Positions 45,180-56,399 of a stretch of DNA of 64,000 bases are shown here, in pieces. The translations under genes and the position numbers were made by a program. Under the pieces are notes generated by a model. The model worked only from the letters and a program-made list of their open reading frames with translations. It searched no databases and was not told where the DNA came from. Numbering within the stretch: position 1 is the first letter of the stretch; each line of letters opens with the position of its first letter. The DNA comes from Nicotiana tabacum (lineage: Eukaryota; Streptophyta; Magnoliopsida; Solanales; Solanaceae): contig NC_134084.1 of NCBI RefSeq assembly GCF_000715075.1, positions 100,854,411 through 100,918,410 on the forward strand, in the 5' to 3' direction.

Positions 45180-45900
45180 TGTATATGGTAAAATAAGAGG
45201 GTCTAATTTTCCATCGTTATAACGTCTCGAAGGCTCGAAATCACGGTCGAGTTTTATCCCTCGAGGGACATCGACACTCGACCTCGAGGCAATATAAGAC
45301 CGATGATTACGGAAAGAAATTGGGAATTTCTCAAGGCGTGAAGCTAGAGCCGACAAAGTCTGTCAGGCTAGTCTGAGCCCGTATCATGGCAATAACTAGC
45401 TGTCCCATCTCCATATCTTTATAATAAATACACTTGTACTATGTTGGGATTCCCCCTCTTAAATAAAAGGGATCGTTGTCATTTTGTAAATATCTGTTGC
45501 TCCATATCAAATACACAAGAATATTCTCTCTGCTCTCTAACATATTCTCTTGATCTCATTACTTCATTTATTGCGTTCTACTATAAAAGTTCATCGTTTA
45601 TTGCTTATTATTGGCCATAAAGAGGTGTCATTGATTTATTTGTATCTGTTAGTCTCCATCGACCACCTTTGATAGCTCCTAGCCGAGCTCTAGGCTCGAC
45701 CCCGAGGCCCTCGAACAGGCAAGCTCGAGGCCCCGATTGACAGCGATTCAGTTTGATTAACATCTTGTTTTTAAGCTTTTATCTCGTTTCTAAATCTTTC
45801 ATGTAGCATCAATTGCCTTACAACTAGCATAAAAATAGATCATGTATTTTTATAACCACAAAATCAAATTTAATTGTCATTCCTATTTTCACGGTAAACA
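45180..45900 (+). repeat. Element F 3' LTR
   Basis: 721 bp, TGTATATGGTAAAATA to TTTTCACGGTAAACA, homologous along its length to 36270-37002. Confidence 0.92.
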
Positions 45901-45905
45901 CTTAT
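45901..45905. other. Target duplication of F (right), CTTAT
   Basis: Identical to 36265-36269. Confidence 0.9.
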
Positions 45906-47125
45906 GCATAAACAACATTACAACAACATGCAACAGTCAATGTCTTACAAGTTAGGTACTCGTGTCTATAACGTATAACTTCTTCAAGTACTTTTGGTAA
46001 CTCTCAGTTCATGTTATATAACTCGTAATCCCTACACATTATCTTTAAGGAAACTCTTAACTACACTTAGATTTACACATCTGTCATGACATACTAGTAA
46101 AAGGCTTTCGAGATTCATATAATCTTGCCTTTACAAATTCATTTGGTACATTGTATGGCTCGTATTTCAATTTGTTTCATGTGACTCATCACATTCATTA
46201 ACGCAATCTCTAATTCCTTTAATGTATGGAATATCATTACTGTTTCTGCATTCGCACGATTATTCTAGTTAAGTAGTATAATGTGTTTCATAGCTTATGT
46301 GACTTTACATTCTTCTACATACGATCTATTCTTCATTCGTTAGTTTTCTCATTCACAGCCTTTACATTTACGGGGAGGTTCTTGATATGCAACTTATTAC
46401 ATCTCTTAATTTACATCTCTCTCTTATTAGCATTAGGGATCTTCCATGGCTACCTTCACTAAGCAATGAAAACTACTTCGGCCATTTGATAAGATCATAG
46501 GCTCTATAGGTAATTTCAACTCGTGAGCCATTTATAATTTACCATTAAACGAAGGCTATACTTCTCGCCATAGACTCAACATAAGTTCCCCAAGGTCTCT
46601 AATTATTTCTAGGAATTATCTGTGGATTACAACTACGAGTAACTCATTTCTTATCTATATTCACTTTTGAACTATTAGAGGCTCTTAACCCGTCAACATA
46701 GAACATACGCTAGGACTCGTCCCCTTGAACCTCTTATAAGGGTGACGTCACTACGGAATCATGCTGGAATAAGAAAGGGAAAGCCTTACACACCTTTAAG
46801 TCGATCCTTCAACGAACATGGCAGGAAAGTCTCATCTTCAATTACCATACGACAAGCTTGTTCTATGGAAACTTGGATATCATCTCCCCCGTTTCTTTCA
46901 CCTCCCTCAAAGTCACAATATTAAAAATAACAGGCCATCCTTAATCCATATATCCAACAACTTAACAATACGAGAACTTCCCAACAATATAATCAATAAT
47001 TAGGGCCAACGTTAAGCTTAGGAATAGCTAGCATACAATACATCAAGCGACAAGCTCGGTCCTTAAATAGAAACAAAACACTAATCTACATTTCTTCTTC
47101 TCATCAAGTTACATATTAACAACAA

Positions 47126-47165
47126 GCGCACGCACACACACACAGACACACATACATATATATAT
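47126..47165. repeat. (CA)n/(TA)n microsatellite in LTR G
   Basis: CGCACGCACACACACACAG is followed by ACACACATACATATATATAT. Confidence 0.8.
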
Positions 47166-48103
47166 TATCTCCCAAAACTCCAGCCACAACAACATCATAA
47201 AAACACCTTAATACAATCCAACATGGTATCACAACTTCTATATGTCTTTTCACCATCAACTCATAACTTCTACCTTCAAACAACTTAGCTAGGGCTTAGA
47301 TATGACCAAACATAGGTCGGAGAAGAAGACATTACCTTTAAAAAGAAAGAAATACTCCAAGAACAACTCTCCTTAAACTTGAAAGAACTAACAACACATC
47401 AACAACATCATATAAGTGATCTCCACCACTTCTACAACACTTTTGATGAATAACTTAGGTGGTTTGGCCTTGGATTTGTGTATGAATCTTTAGGGTATGC
47501 TTAGAGAGACTTTAGATATGCTAAGAGGTTTGATTTTGTCAAAAATTATATTTAGAGACGAAAGTTATCACTTTATATAACAAGGTAAGGTTCTATCGAC
47601 TTTGTGAGTCCTAAGGAAGCTGCTTATGCGGTCTCGCGAAAACACGAATATCTCTCTATTTCGACATTGTATCGATGAATGATTTAATGCGTTAGAACTT
47701 AGACTTGTAGATCGTTAATTTGATGGGTGTACTCCCCGTAACTCAAAGTATATTTAGAGAAAAGCTCAGTGACATTAGACCCAAATTTAGGTCAAATTAT
47801 AAATTTAACTTGCGACGACTTTTGCCGTATTTTGTTTTATAGCTTGTTTGAATTAAAAACTAAACATACAAATATTATATGATTTAATTACCTTTAAAAA
47901 TGACCTCCTTATGATATTAAGAACTCCTAGTTTACCCTAGAAGTATGGGTTATAATATCTTTGATTCGTTTAACCTCCAACCCTCACGATTCTTCCTTAA
48001 CACTTGTTTAACTCATCAATATCTTTGTAAAAGGTCCTTAAGCACTCCAACTTACATTGATTCACTTAAGATGCATTTTAGCATGAAATTATGGGGTGTT
48101 ACA

Positions 48104-48108
48104 TAATT
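48104..48108. other. Likely target duplication of G (right), TAATT
   Basis: Compare TGATT at 35244-35248; four of five bases agree. Confidence 0.6.
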
Positions 48109-49224
48109 CTTGGGGCTGGGCCTCTTGTTCTTCTCATTTGCGACAAGATGACTGCGTTCGCGTTGAGTTAGGGCTAGTCCTTTTCGCGTTTGCATCTGCT
48201 TCTATTTTGAGAAATGCTAGAGATATGTTTATTCTTATTCTCCCATAAGTCTTATTATTCTATCGTCTATTCATGGGTCTAAAAAATGCGTATCTGATAA
48301 AGTTTATCCAAAAGGCATATTGTGTTTATGGCATTCCGAAAAAATCTTATTAATGTATTTCTTATGCATTTCATGCATTTATTCATGTACATTGACCCAT
48401 GACCAGATGGAATTATATAAGCATATATATGCATATTATATTTATATGGGATACGGAAAAAGGTTACGGCATTATATACGCACCACCATCTGATCAATTG
48501 GTATATGTTGATGATGTTGCCCATAGTGGTCGAGACGATATGATGGGATGCCCTAAGAGGCTTGATGATATTATGTACACCTATATATATACATGACACT
48601 ACATTTATATGCACGTGCATGACATTATAATGTTTCAGAATTTATGAGGTTATTCAGACTTACAAATGGATTTCTTTATTCCATGTTTCATGTATGTCTT
48701 TTATGTACTAAATTTCATGCCTTATATACTCAGTACACTATTCGTACTGATGCCCTATTTTCCGAGGCCTGCATTTCATGCCCGCAGATGTAGGTAGGAA
48801 AGTTAACAGTCCCCCTTCTTAGGATCCTTGATCAGCGAGAGTTGGCATGCTCCACTTAATCTGGAGCTGCTTTCGATTTTGGTACAATATGTTTATACAT
48901 ATAGATATATGGGTATGATGTGGCTCAATCCCGTCTTTGTACAGTTGTATTTCTATTAGAGGTCTATAGACAGTTATGTATAGTTGGATAGTATGTGGCC
49001 TTGTCGGCTTTTAGTTTTGGGTATGTAGTTGTCTATCGCGACCTCGTCGGCTCGCCCACTGTAATCCGCATGTATATGTATATATGTTTTTTGTATTTCC
49101 TCATGCATGTTACTCTTGTAATTCAGTAGATATTATTCTTGTTTATATCTTAGTTGCATGCTCAAGGGTGTTCGGCAGGTAGGACTCGGGCACTGGTCGC
49201 GGCCCATCAGTTTGGGTCGTGACA
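48109..49224 (+). repeat. LTR H' remainder and element H 5' LTR end
   Basis: The first about 90 bases continue LTR H'. By the right end this is clearly the end of element H's 5' LTR (CAGTTTGGGTCGTGACA), followed by the primer site. The junction, if H' and H are different LTRs, lies near 48200-48260 and could not be fixed. H's 3' LTR starts TGTTACATCTTGC, unlike H' (TGTAATGACCCC). The open stretches 48279-48620 and 48399-48596 are non-coding. Confidence 0.65.
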
Positions 49225-49228
49225 AAAG

Positions 49229-49240
49229 TGGTATTAGAGC
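49229..49240 (+). other. Element H primer binding site
   Basis: TGGTATTAGAGC, one base different from the initiator methionine tRNA complement TGGTATCAGAGC, five bases after the LTR end. Confidence 0.85.
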
Positions 49241-49416
49241 AGTCTGTCCTAGGGTTGTCTACAGATTGTGTCTAGTAGAGTCTTGTTTATGGGTGTATTG
49301 TGCACCTCACTTATAGACATGAGGCTACAGGACATATAAGATGTTATCCTCTCTTTTTATCTCAGATTGTGCGAGATAAGAATTCATGTTCCTAACAATA
49401 TGTTATGTTTTCAGTG

Positions 49417-50633
49417 ATGCCTCCAAAGACTACAGCTGCCCAAAAGGGAAAGTTTGTGGCTGGCGAGACTACTACTTGAGCTTCACAAGTTACCAGCGCT
49501 CGAGGAGAGTCTCAGAGTGAGATTCCATCTCAGACTTCACATACCCCACCCTTTGCAGAAGAGCTTCGAGGGGCACCAACTCTAGCACTCGCCCCTGTAC
49601 ATTCAGCACCTCAGCTAGATACATAGAGTCAGGAGATGAGAGATGCTATTTAGCTATTAAATCGATTAGTAGTCGCGCAGTATCGATGTTAGGAGGGGGT
49701 ATTGGTCATGCAGATAGATCCGTCAATGCGATAGTTCGTGAATTCATTAATTTAGACCCTCTGGTATTTACTTGAGTAGATTCAAACGAGGACCCTCAGG
49801 TATTTATTGATAGAGTGCAGAAGATGTTAAGGGTAATGAAGGCTACTACGACTAAGTCAGTTGAGCCAGCTTCTAATAGACTCCGAGATATTGCAGTTAA
49901 TTGGTACGAGTCTTGGGAATTGTCCAGAGGAGAGAATGCCCATCCAGCAGTATGGCAGGAGTTTACAGAAGCTTTTCTTCATCATTATCTACCACCATAG
50001 CTTAGATGGGCCATAGTTGATAGGTTCTTGACACTTAGGCAGGGTAACATGAGTGTTCGAGAGTACAGTCTTCAGTTTGATTCGTTGGCTAGGTATGCTC
50101 CCACTATTTTATCTAAGATGGAGGATCGGGTTCACCGGTTTTTGATGGGATTAGAGCCTCAGTTACTTAATGATTGTATGTTGGTCTCACTTCAGCCAAA
50201 CATGGATATTTCTCATATTCTGGCATACGCTCAGGGTGTAGAGGAGCGTAAGCAGAAATATAGGGCCGATCGTGAGCATGATAGGGCCCAGAATAAGAGA
50301 GCAAGGTCTTCGGGTCCTTCTGGTGAGTTTCAAGGTGGTTAGAGACAACAGTAACCGAGATATTCAGCCCAGTCATCGGCTAGCACACCCCATCAGCTTG
50401 GCGGTAAGAGATTTGATCGTTCCAAATATGCAGGTTCTGGTTAGAATTCCAGGGCCTCAGGTTCTCAGTATAGGGGTGAGTCAAGTCAGATGAGGCCGCC
50501 CTTGCCACAATGTACTCAGTGTGGTAAGCAGCATGTCGGGCATTGCTATAAAGGATTGGGTGTTTGTTATACTTGTAGTTATCCGGACCACGTTATGAGG
50601 GATTGTCCGTCGAGAGGTGATTTAAGCATTTCT
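49417..50633 (+). pseudogene. Element H gag
   Basis: The start ATG at 49417 gives MPPKTTAAQKGKFVAGETTT and then a TGA. The retrotrans_gag domain is clear from 49800: FIDRVQKMLRVMKATTT, AVNWYESWELSRGEN and VWQEFTEAFLHHYLPP, then after a TAG at about 49998, LTLRQGNMSVREYSLQFDSL and RVHRFLMGLEPQLLNDC. A basic linker (RADREHDRAQNKRARSS) leads to a CX2CX4HX4C zinc knuckle, CYTCSYPDHVMRDC, at 50565-50606. Gag would form the particle and bind element RNA. A change of frame near 49690-49800 and several stops make it inactive. Confidence 0.9.
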
Positions 50634-51062
50634 TAGCCAGCGGGATCTGTAGCTGGTTCATCATCATTAGTATGCCCCCACCTCGAGAAAGGTTCACAAG
50701 AACCAATGAGTCATGATAGAGGCAAAGGCAGAGCATCTAGCTGGAGCGGTCCTCAGAACCACATTTATGCGTTGGCAGGAAGACAGGATCAGGAGTTATT
50801 GCCTGATGTTGTTACATGTATATTAGCAGTCTCCTCGTATGATGTATATGCACAGTGATAGCTAAGCGAGTATATAGGGGTTGTATAATAGTAGTTCATA
50901 TTCGATCTACCGTAGCGGACCTAATCGAGTTAGATATGGTAGAATTTGATGTTATAATAGGTATGGAATTGTTGGCTTCTTTTCATGCCAACGTTGATTG
51001 TAGATCAAAGAAAGTCCGATTTCAATTTCTGGGGGAGCCTGTTTTTGGACTGGAAAGGTAAG
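50634..51062 (+). pseudogene. Element H protease with active site deleted
   Basis: The piece before TGA reads DQELLPDVVTCILAVSSYDVYAQ, the start of a retroviral-type protease. At about 50852-50858 it jumps to VIAKRVYRGCIIVVHI, ADLIELDMVEFDVIIGMELLASFH. The segment that should contain the catalytic D-S/T-G triplet is absent, a loss of roughly 100-150 bases relative to the other Tekay-like copies. The C-terminal motif IIGMELL corresponds to the ILGMDWL of element A. This protease cannot be functional. The deletion is inferred by comparison with element A in this window (8795-8238). Confidence 0.82.
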
Positions 51063-52016
51063 ACGACATCGCCGTGAGGAAGATTTATTTCCTATCTCAA
51101 GGCAAGGAAGATGATCAGAAAGGGCTGTATTTATCACTTAGTTCGGGTTCAGGATGTGAAATTAGAGTCACTAACCATTCAGTCCATCCCTGTGGTTCAT
51201 GAGTTTCTCGATGAGCTTCCAGGTCTTCCGCCAGAGCGAGAAATTAAGTTTGTTATTGACCTACTACCAGATACTCATCCAATATCGATTCCTCCATATA
51301 GAATGGCCCCCGTAGAGCTGAAAGAGTTAAAGGAACAACTGAAGGACTTGCTTGAAATAGGCTTTATCAGGCCTAGTACATCACCGGGGGGACCTAGTTT
51401 ATTTGTGAGGAAGAAAGATGGTTCCTTACGGATGTGTATTGATTATAGATATTTGAATAAGGTGATGATCAAGAATAAGTACCCGCTCCCGATGATTGAC
51501 CATTTATTTGATTAGTTGCAGGGTGCGGAGTGTTTTTCAAGAATAGACTTGAGGTCCGAGTACCATCATGTAAGGGTTAAGGAGGAAAATATTTCGAAGA
51601 CAGCATTCAGGACCAAATTTGGGCACTTTGAGTTTCATGTTATGTCGTTCGGTTTGACCAATGCCCCAGCAGTATTCATGGATTTGATGAACCATGTGTT
51701 CAGACACTTTTTAGATCTATTTGTAATTGTATTTATCGATGATATATTGGTGTATTCTCGTTCAGGGGCTGAGCATGTAGATCATCAGCGTACGATGCTC
51801 AGAGTTCTACAAAAAGGGAAGTTGTATGCAAAATTCTCTAAATGTGAATTATGGTTGAACTCTGTAGCTTTCCTTGGGTATATCATTTTGGGTGAAGGCA
51901 TCCAGGTGGATACACAAAAGATTGAGGCAGTAAAGACTTGGCTAAGACCCATAACACCGACGGAAGTTCGTAGCTTTCTCGATTTGGTAGGCTATTATAG
52001 GAGATTTTTAGAATGA
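51063..52016 (+). pseudogene. Element H reverse transcriptase
   Basis: The frame 51111-52016 is open except for TAG at 51513-51515. Motifs in order are [16 protein letters not shown] (linker), [15 protein letters not shown] (finger), [35 protein letters not shown] (catalytic D), [17 protein letters not shown], and the active site [10 protein letters not shown] with both aspartates intact. The thumb and connection follow ([28 protein letters not shown]). TGA at 52014-52016 separates it from RNase H. Both RT catalytic aspartates remain, unlike in element A. Confidence 0.93.
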
Positions 52017-52540
52017 TTTTCTTCCCTTTCAACACCTTTGACAAAGTTAACTCAGAAAGGAGCAAAGTTTCAATGGACTGACGCTTGCGAACGGAGTTTC
52101 CAGGCATTAAAGGACAGATTAACTTCAGCACTAGTTCTAACACTCCCAGATGGGACCGATGGTTATGCTATCTTTTGTGACGCCTCAGGCATTAGGTTGG
52201 GTTGTGTACTGATGTAGCATGGTAAGGTTGTAGGTTATGCTTCTAGACAACTGAGAAAGCACGAGAAGAATTACCCGACCCAAGATTTATAGTTAGCCAC
52301 AATGATTCATGCACTAAAGGTGTGGAGGCACTACTTGTATGTCATTCATATTGATATCTATATGGATCATAAGAGCCTCCAGTATATCTTCAGGCAAAAA
52401 GAATTGAATTTACGTCAAAGAAGACGGTTGGAGCTACTTAAAGACTATGATGTTGCTATTTTATACCATCAGGGGAAGGCGAACGTGGTAGCCGATGACC
52501 TCAACTGTAGATCAATGGGTAGCTTGTCATATTTATAGCC
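52017..52540 (+). pseudogene. Element H RNase H
   Basis: Same frame as RT after the TGA. It reads LTKLTQKGAKFQWTDACERSF, then IFCDASGIRLGCVLM (catalytic D), a TAG, then YASRQLRKHEKNYPTQDL and a second TAG before LATMIHALKVWRHYLY. There follow IYMDHKSLQYIF (catalytic D) and YHQGKANVVADDLNCRS (last D). The open part 52302-52538 ends in TAG. Domain order and residues are complete, so only point stops inactivate it. Confidence 0.92.
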
Positions 52541-54106
52541 AGAAAAGAGGGGAATAGCCCATGAGATTCATCAGCTAGCAGTCTTGGAGTTCGGTTACTA
52601 GACTCAGGTGATATTGGAATTATTATAAAGGATAAGGCAACATCCTCTTTAGTAATTGAAGTGAAGGAATGCCAGTACGGGGATCCTGTGTTAGTTCATT
52701 ATAGGGATACCACCCCTCAAAAGGAGAAGACACCATTTAATATTACAGAAGATGGGGTCCTTAGATATCGAGGACTATTATGTGTCCCTAATGTTGCAGG
52801 GCTGCGTTAGCAGGTTGTGGGAGAAACCCACTATTCTTGTTATTCTATCCATCCAGGAGCGACAAAGATTTATCATGATATCCGGGAAGTATATTGGTGG
52901 GACGGAATGAAAAATGATATAGCGGAGTTTGTTGCTCAGTGTCCTAACTGTCAGCAAGTTAAGTTTGAGCATAAAAAACCTGGTAGATTATTGCAGGCTA
53001 TGGAGATTCCGACTTGGAAATGGGAAGTAATCAATATGGATTTCATCGTAGGCTTACCTCTTACCCAGCATAAGTTTGATTCGGTATGGGTGATTATTGA
53101 TAGGCTTATAAAGTCAGCCCATTTTCTGCCCATTAGAACTACATATTCCTCAGAGGCTTATACAAGGCTTTATATTAAGGAGATAGTACGAGTGCATGGT
53201 GTCCTTGTATCTATTATCTCGGATAGAGGAGCTCAATTTATCGCTAACTTCTGGAGGTCCTTCCAAAGAGGTTTGTGGACCCAAGTAAGTCTTAATACAT
53301 CATTTAATCCCCAGACAGATGAACAAGCTGAGCGTACTATTTAGACATTGGAGGATATGTTACGAGCTTGTGTGATAGACTTCAAAGGTAGCTGGGATGA
53401 TCATCTACCGCTTATTGATTTTGCATGTAATAATAGCTATCATTCCAGTATTCAGATGAATCCATACGAAGCTCTTTACGGACGGAAGTGTAGGTAACCT
53501 ATATGGTGGTTTGATGTTGGAGAATCTGGATTACATGGGCCAGACCTAGTTCAGCAAGCCATAGAAAAAGTAAAGCTTATCCAGGATCGATTGTTGACAA
53601 CTCAAAGTCGTTAGAAGTCACATTCTGACGTGCAGTGACGAGATTTAGAGTTCAAGGTTAATGACTAGGTATTCTTAAAGGTGTCACCTATGAAGGGTGT
53701 GATGAGGTTTGGCAAGAAAGGCAAACTTAGCCCACAATATATTTGGCCTTATAGGATCATTCGAATAGTGGGCCAAGTAGCTTATGAGTTAAAATTTCCC
53801 TCAGAATTGGAGTTTGTCCATCCGGTTTTTTACGTATCTATGCTACGGAAGTACATTAGCGATCCTACCCAAGTGATGCCTTTGGATTATGTACAGATTA
53901 CAAAGGACTTAACATACGAGGAAATTCCGGTTGCCATCCTATACCGACAAATTCGCAAGCTACGGAATAAGGAGGTAGCCTCCGTGAAAGTACTTTGGAG
54001 AAACAACAATATGGAAGAAATGACTTGGGAGACCGAGGAAGACATGAGGTCTAGATATCCCTACTTATTTTTCCCTCCAGAGAAGGGTCCGACTGAGACG
54101 TCATAA
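52541..54106 (+). pseudogene. Element H integrase and chromodomain-like end
   Basis: In the piece 52817-53344 the zinc-binding residues H5, H12, C42 and C45 and the catalytic D75, D136 and E172 (35 residues between the last two) are all present. A TAG follows at 53342-53344. The middle contains several stops ([36 protein letters not shown]). The last piece (53681-54106) has MKGVMRFGKKGKLSPQYI and VHPVFYVSMLRKYISD. It finishes with a chromodomain-like LTYEEIPVAILYRQIRKLRN, EVASVKVLWRNNN and MTWETEEDMRSRYPYLF. The tail is the feature that assigns the element to the Tekay chromovirus lineage. Such domains are thought to steer integration toward marked chromatin. Confidence 0.92.
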
Positions 54107-54310
54107 CCTTAAGATACATGTACACATTTTTGTGTTAGTTATTGTCATTAGTTGTGTGAGGCCATTGTCGTTATTGATTATTATGGTCATATGTGGCATT
54201 GAACTATTGAGTTTCTACAGGAAGAGTTGGCAGTAGTGTTGTTACAAAGGTGACTTTGCCAAAGTTATAAAGATCCTGGGGAATTAAACATTCGAGGACG
54301 AATGTTTCTA

Positions 54311-54320
54311 GGGGGGAGGA
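54311..54320 (+). other. Element H polypurine tract
   Basis: GGGGGGAGGA directly precedes the LTR start TGTTACATC. Confidence 0.88.
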
Positions 54321-55150
54321 TGTTACATCTTGCATTTTCCCATGTTAAAAGTTTTGTCTTCAGTTACTTGGCGTAGACTCGGGGATGAGATTATCTTGAG
54401 GTTAACGTATTTATGCTATTTATAACAAGCGATAAGTATGTGTCATGAAGGATAAAGGGTATACGAATTAAAGAAAACGAGTTTCGTTTAAGGTTGCCGA
54501 TTTGGGATAAAATACGGGTCGAGCGATAATAATCGATATTTATGGACTAGTACTATACAAGGTACCATATGAACATGATAGTATGATGTATAAAGTATAC
54601 TAAAAATGAGTAGTATTTTTAGGTAATTTGAGATAATTCTTAATTATGCGGATAATTGGTTAATTATCGGGTAACGGGACATTACCTAATTACCTAATAA
54701 GGGGATAAAGATTAATAATTCCCCCACGTGGCAAGCTTCCTAAGCTCCCTAGATGACTAATAATAAAATGGTAAAGGTTTCAAACCTTAAGGTAACACCA
54801 ATATTTCAAAGAAGAACCCACCTAAACTAAAGATAACAATCTCAAAGAATTAGAATTCATTCTCTACACTTTTTCTGAACGAATCCATCAAAATTTAGGA
54901 AAATTATGTTTCAACATTAATAGTCCAGCAAAATGCTCTTACATAGAAATCAAGGTCAAACATTCTAATATGCAAATGCATATTATATAACATATAAGTT
55001 GCGCCCAAGCCTCAAATTAATGCGAGATTTTGCAATATTAACGGAGTACGGTGTAATCTTTCTCAAGAGATTCGACTCAGGTATGTTAAGGTTATCCCTT
55101 CTTTCATTTTTGCATGATCTATACCACACAAACGAAACGTTCAAATGCAC
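54321..55150 (+). repeat. Element H 3' LTR, first 830 bp
   Basis: It begins TGTTACATCTTGCATTTTCC after the polypurine tract and is cut at 55151 by the LTR of element I. The open stretch 54999-55277 crosses this junction and is not a gene. Confidence 0.82.
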
Positions 55151-56399
55151 CGTCGCGCCCCCTTTTTCCTCGCGAAATCGGGTTTATGACATTTGGGAGG
55201 ACAACTCGTTCCCTTTCAGGAATTGGGTTTGGATTGAAGAGTCGCCACCTAATGATTTGAGTGCATTAGGACACTAGGAAGAATTTGATTTAGGAAACCA
55301 GAGATTGGGTAAGGGCTTGAAATTATCCCAAGGGGAAGGTGTTAGACACCCCTCAGTATTCACTAGTGTGGTTCCCGGCCAGGCTACGGTTGTGACTTTA
55401 AGTACAAATAACATGAAGGCGAGTAAGACTTCAAATAAGAGGGGATTTGCGCATAAGGGTTACAAATAGGTGAAATTAAAAGAAAACAAAAGAAAAGCTG
55501 AATTTTGAGAAAATAGTTTGAAATCTGAAAGTAAACAACGAAATAAACAAGTAAAGGAAAGGGGGTCCTAGGTTTACAAAGAATATGGATCACCCCACAC
55601 AACATCCGGTAATCACTCCTCAATGAGGGGCTACACGACATGTTATCGCGTGGTCATCCTATCCATATCTACCTTTTTCCACCCCGTTAAGGTATTAAAG
55701 TGCGGAATAGTCTCGTTTACTTATTGCATGCTATTACCCGCCCCAATCCTATCACCCCCGGAGGTACTTGGGACTACTAATCCTAAAAGGGCGGAAGAGT
55801 TGGCTTATTTGTGGTTTCAAAGGCAAAAATTCTAAGGCGACAAACAAAAAAAACACATGTAGCAAGTTTGGGGAGAAAGCACATAAACAAATAAGGCTCA
55901 ACAGACCTCCTTAAAACCAAAGAAAAACACACAGTTTAGCATGTCTTGCACATACTGCTTAGGGTTTGATTAAAACTTAAAAGGTTGAGGCAGACCAATT
56001 TATTACATATTTCAGATAAGAAATCCGAATCAGGCCTACCTGCTAGTTGTAATTAACAAAAATCTGACAAGTTTACCTTATGGCTTGCCTAAGTTTTAGA
56101 CGAAGGCCTATAGGGGTGCTATCTACTGATTTCAGAAATGAAGAGGTAAACGGATTATAGATAGGTTACCAGTTTTAACAGAATAATACAAGTTCTGCAA
56201 TCGATAATGCATTACTACTGACAGTTTAAACTTACAAGCGAGTGAAGCGATTCAGATTTGATTAGAACCCCTATAGGAATGTTTTCTATGTGTTTGTTAA
56301 CTTAAAACATGTTATCTAGGTGTTGCATTTTATTACGAATGCGATTTCTTATTTCAATGGTTGTTAAAACCTATAACATGTTTGCCTAATGAGAGGCGA

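Larger units (their letters stand above)
36270..45900 (+). mobile_element. Element F: complete non-autonomous Tat-like gypsy
   Basis: A 9631-bp element with both LTRs, primer site, polypurine tract and an exact CTTAT duplication. It encodes gag and protease on the plus strand. Instead of RT, RNase H and integrase it carries about 5.8 kb of repeats and an antisense gene. Gag style (MSGS start, late CEFHNTHGHKTEDC motif) and the DPGSSA protease match Tat-lineage plant elements. It would depend on another element's polymerase. It sits in solo LTR G. Confidence 0.9.
35249..48103 (-). mobile_element. Solo LTR G, 3.2 kb, split by F
   Basis: On the minus strand it begins TGTAACACCCCATAATTTC (right end) and ends AGGTTGGGGTGTGACA (left end). 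It is an LTR of about 3.2 kb after removing element F and one copy of its duplication. The two arms are 35249-36269 and 45906-48103. No coding sequence is present in either arm. A dinucleotide CA/TA tract lies at 47126-47165. Open stretches such as 46742-46924 are not supported. It inserted into the CG-rich word cluster of LTR H'. Confidence 0.8.
49225..54320 (+). mobile_element. Element H: Tekay-like gypsy internal region
   Basis: This plus-strand chromovirus-type element has primer site, gag, zinc knuckle, protease remnant, RT, RNase H, integrase with chromodomain-like end and polypurine tract in standard order. With its LTR parts it spans about 48200-55150. It is the most complete coding copy in the window but has numerous stops. 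Confidence 0.92.

Noticed and set aside
34499..49224. Treating the whole of H' plus its continuation as the 5' LTR of element H
   Set aside because: The start does not match the start of H's 3' LTR at 54321, so only the right end is assigned to H with confidence.
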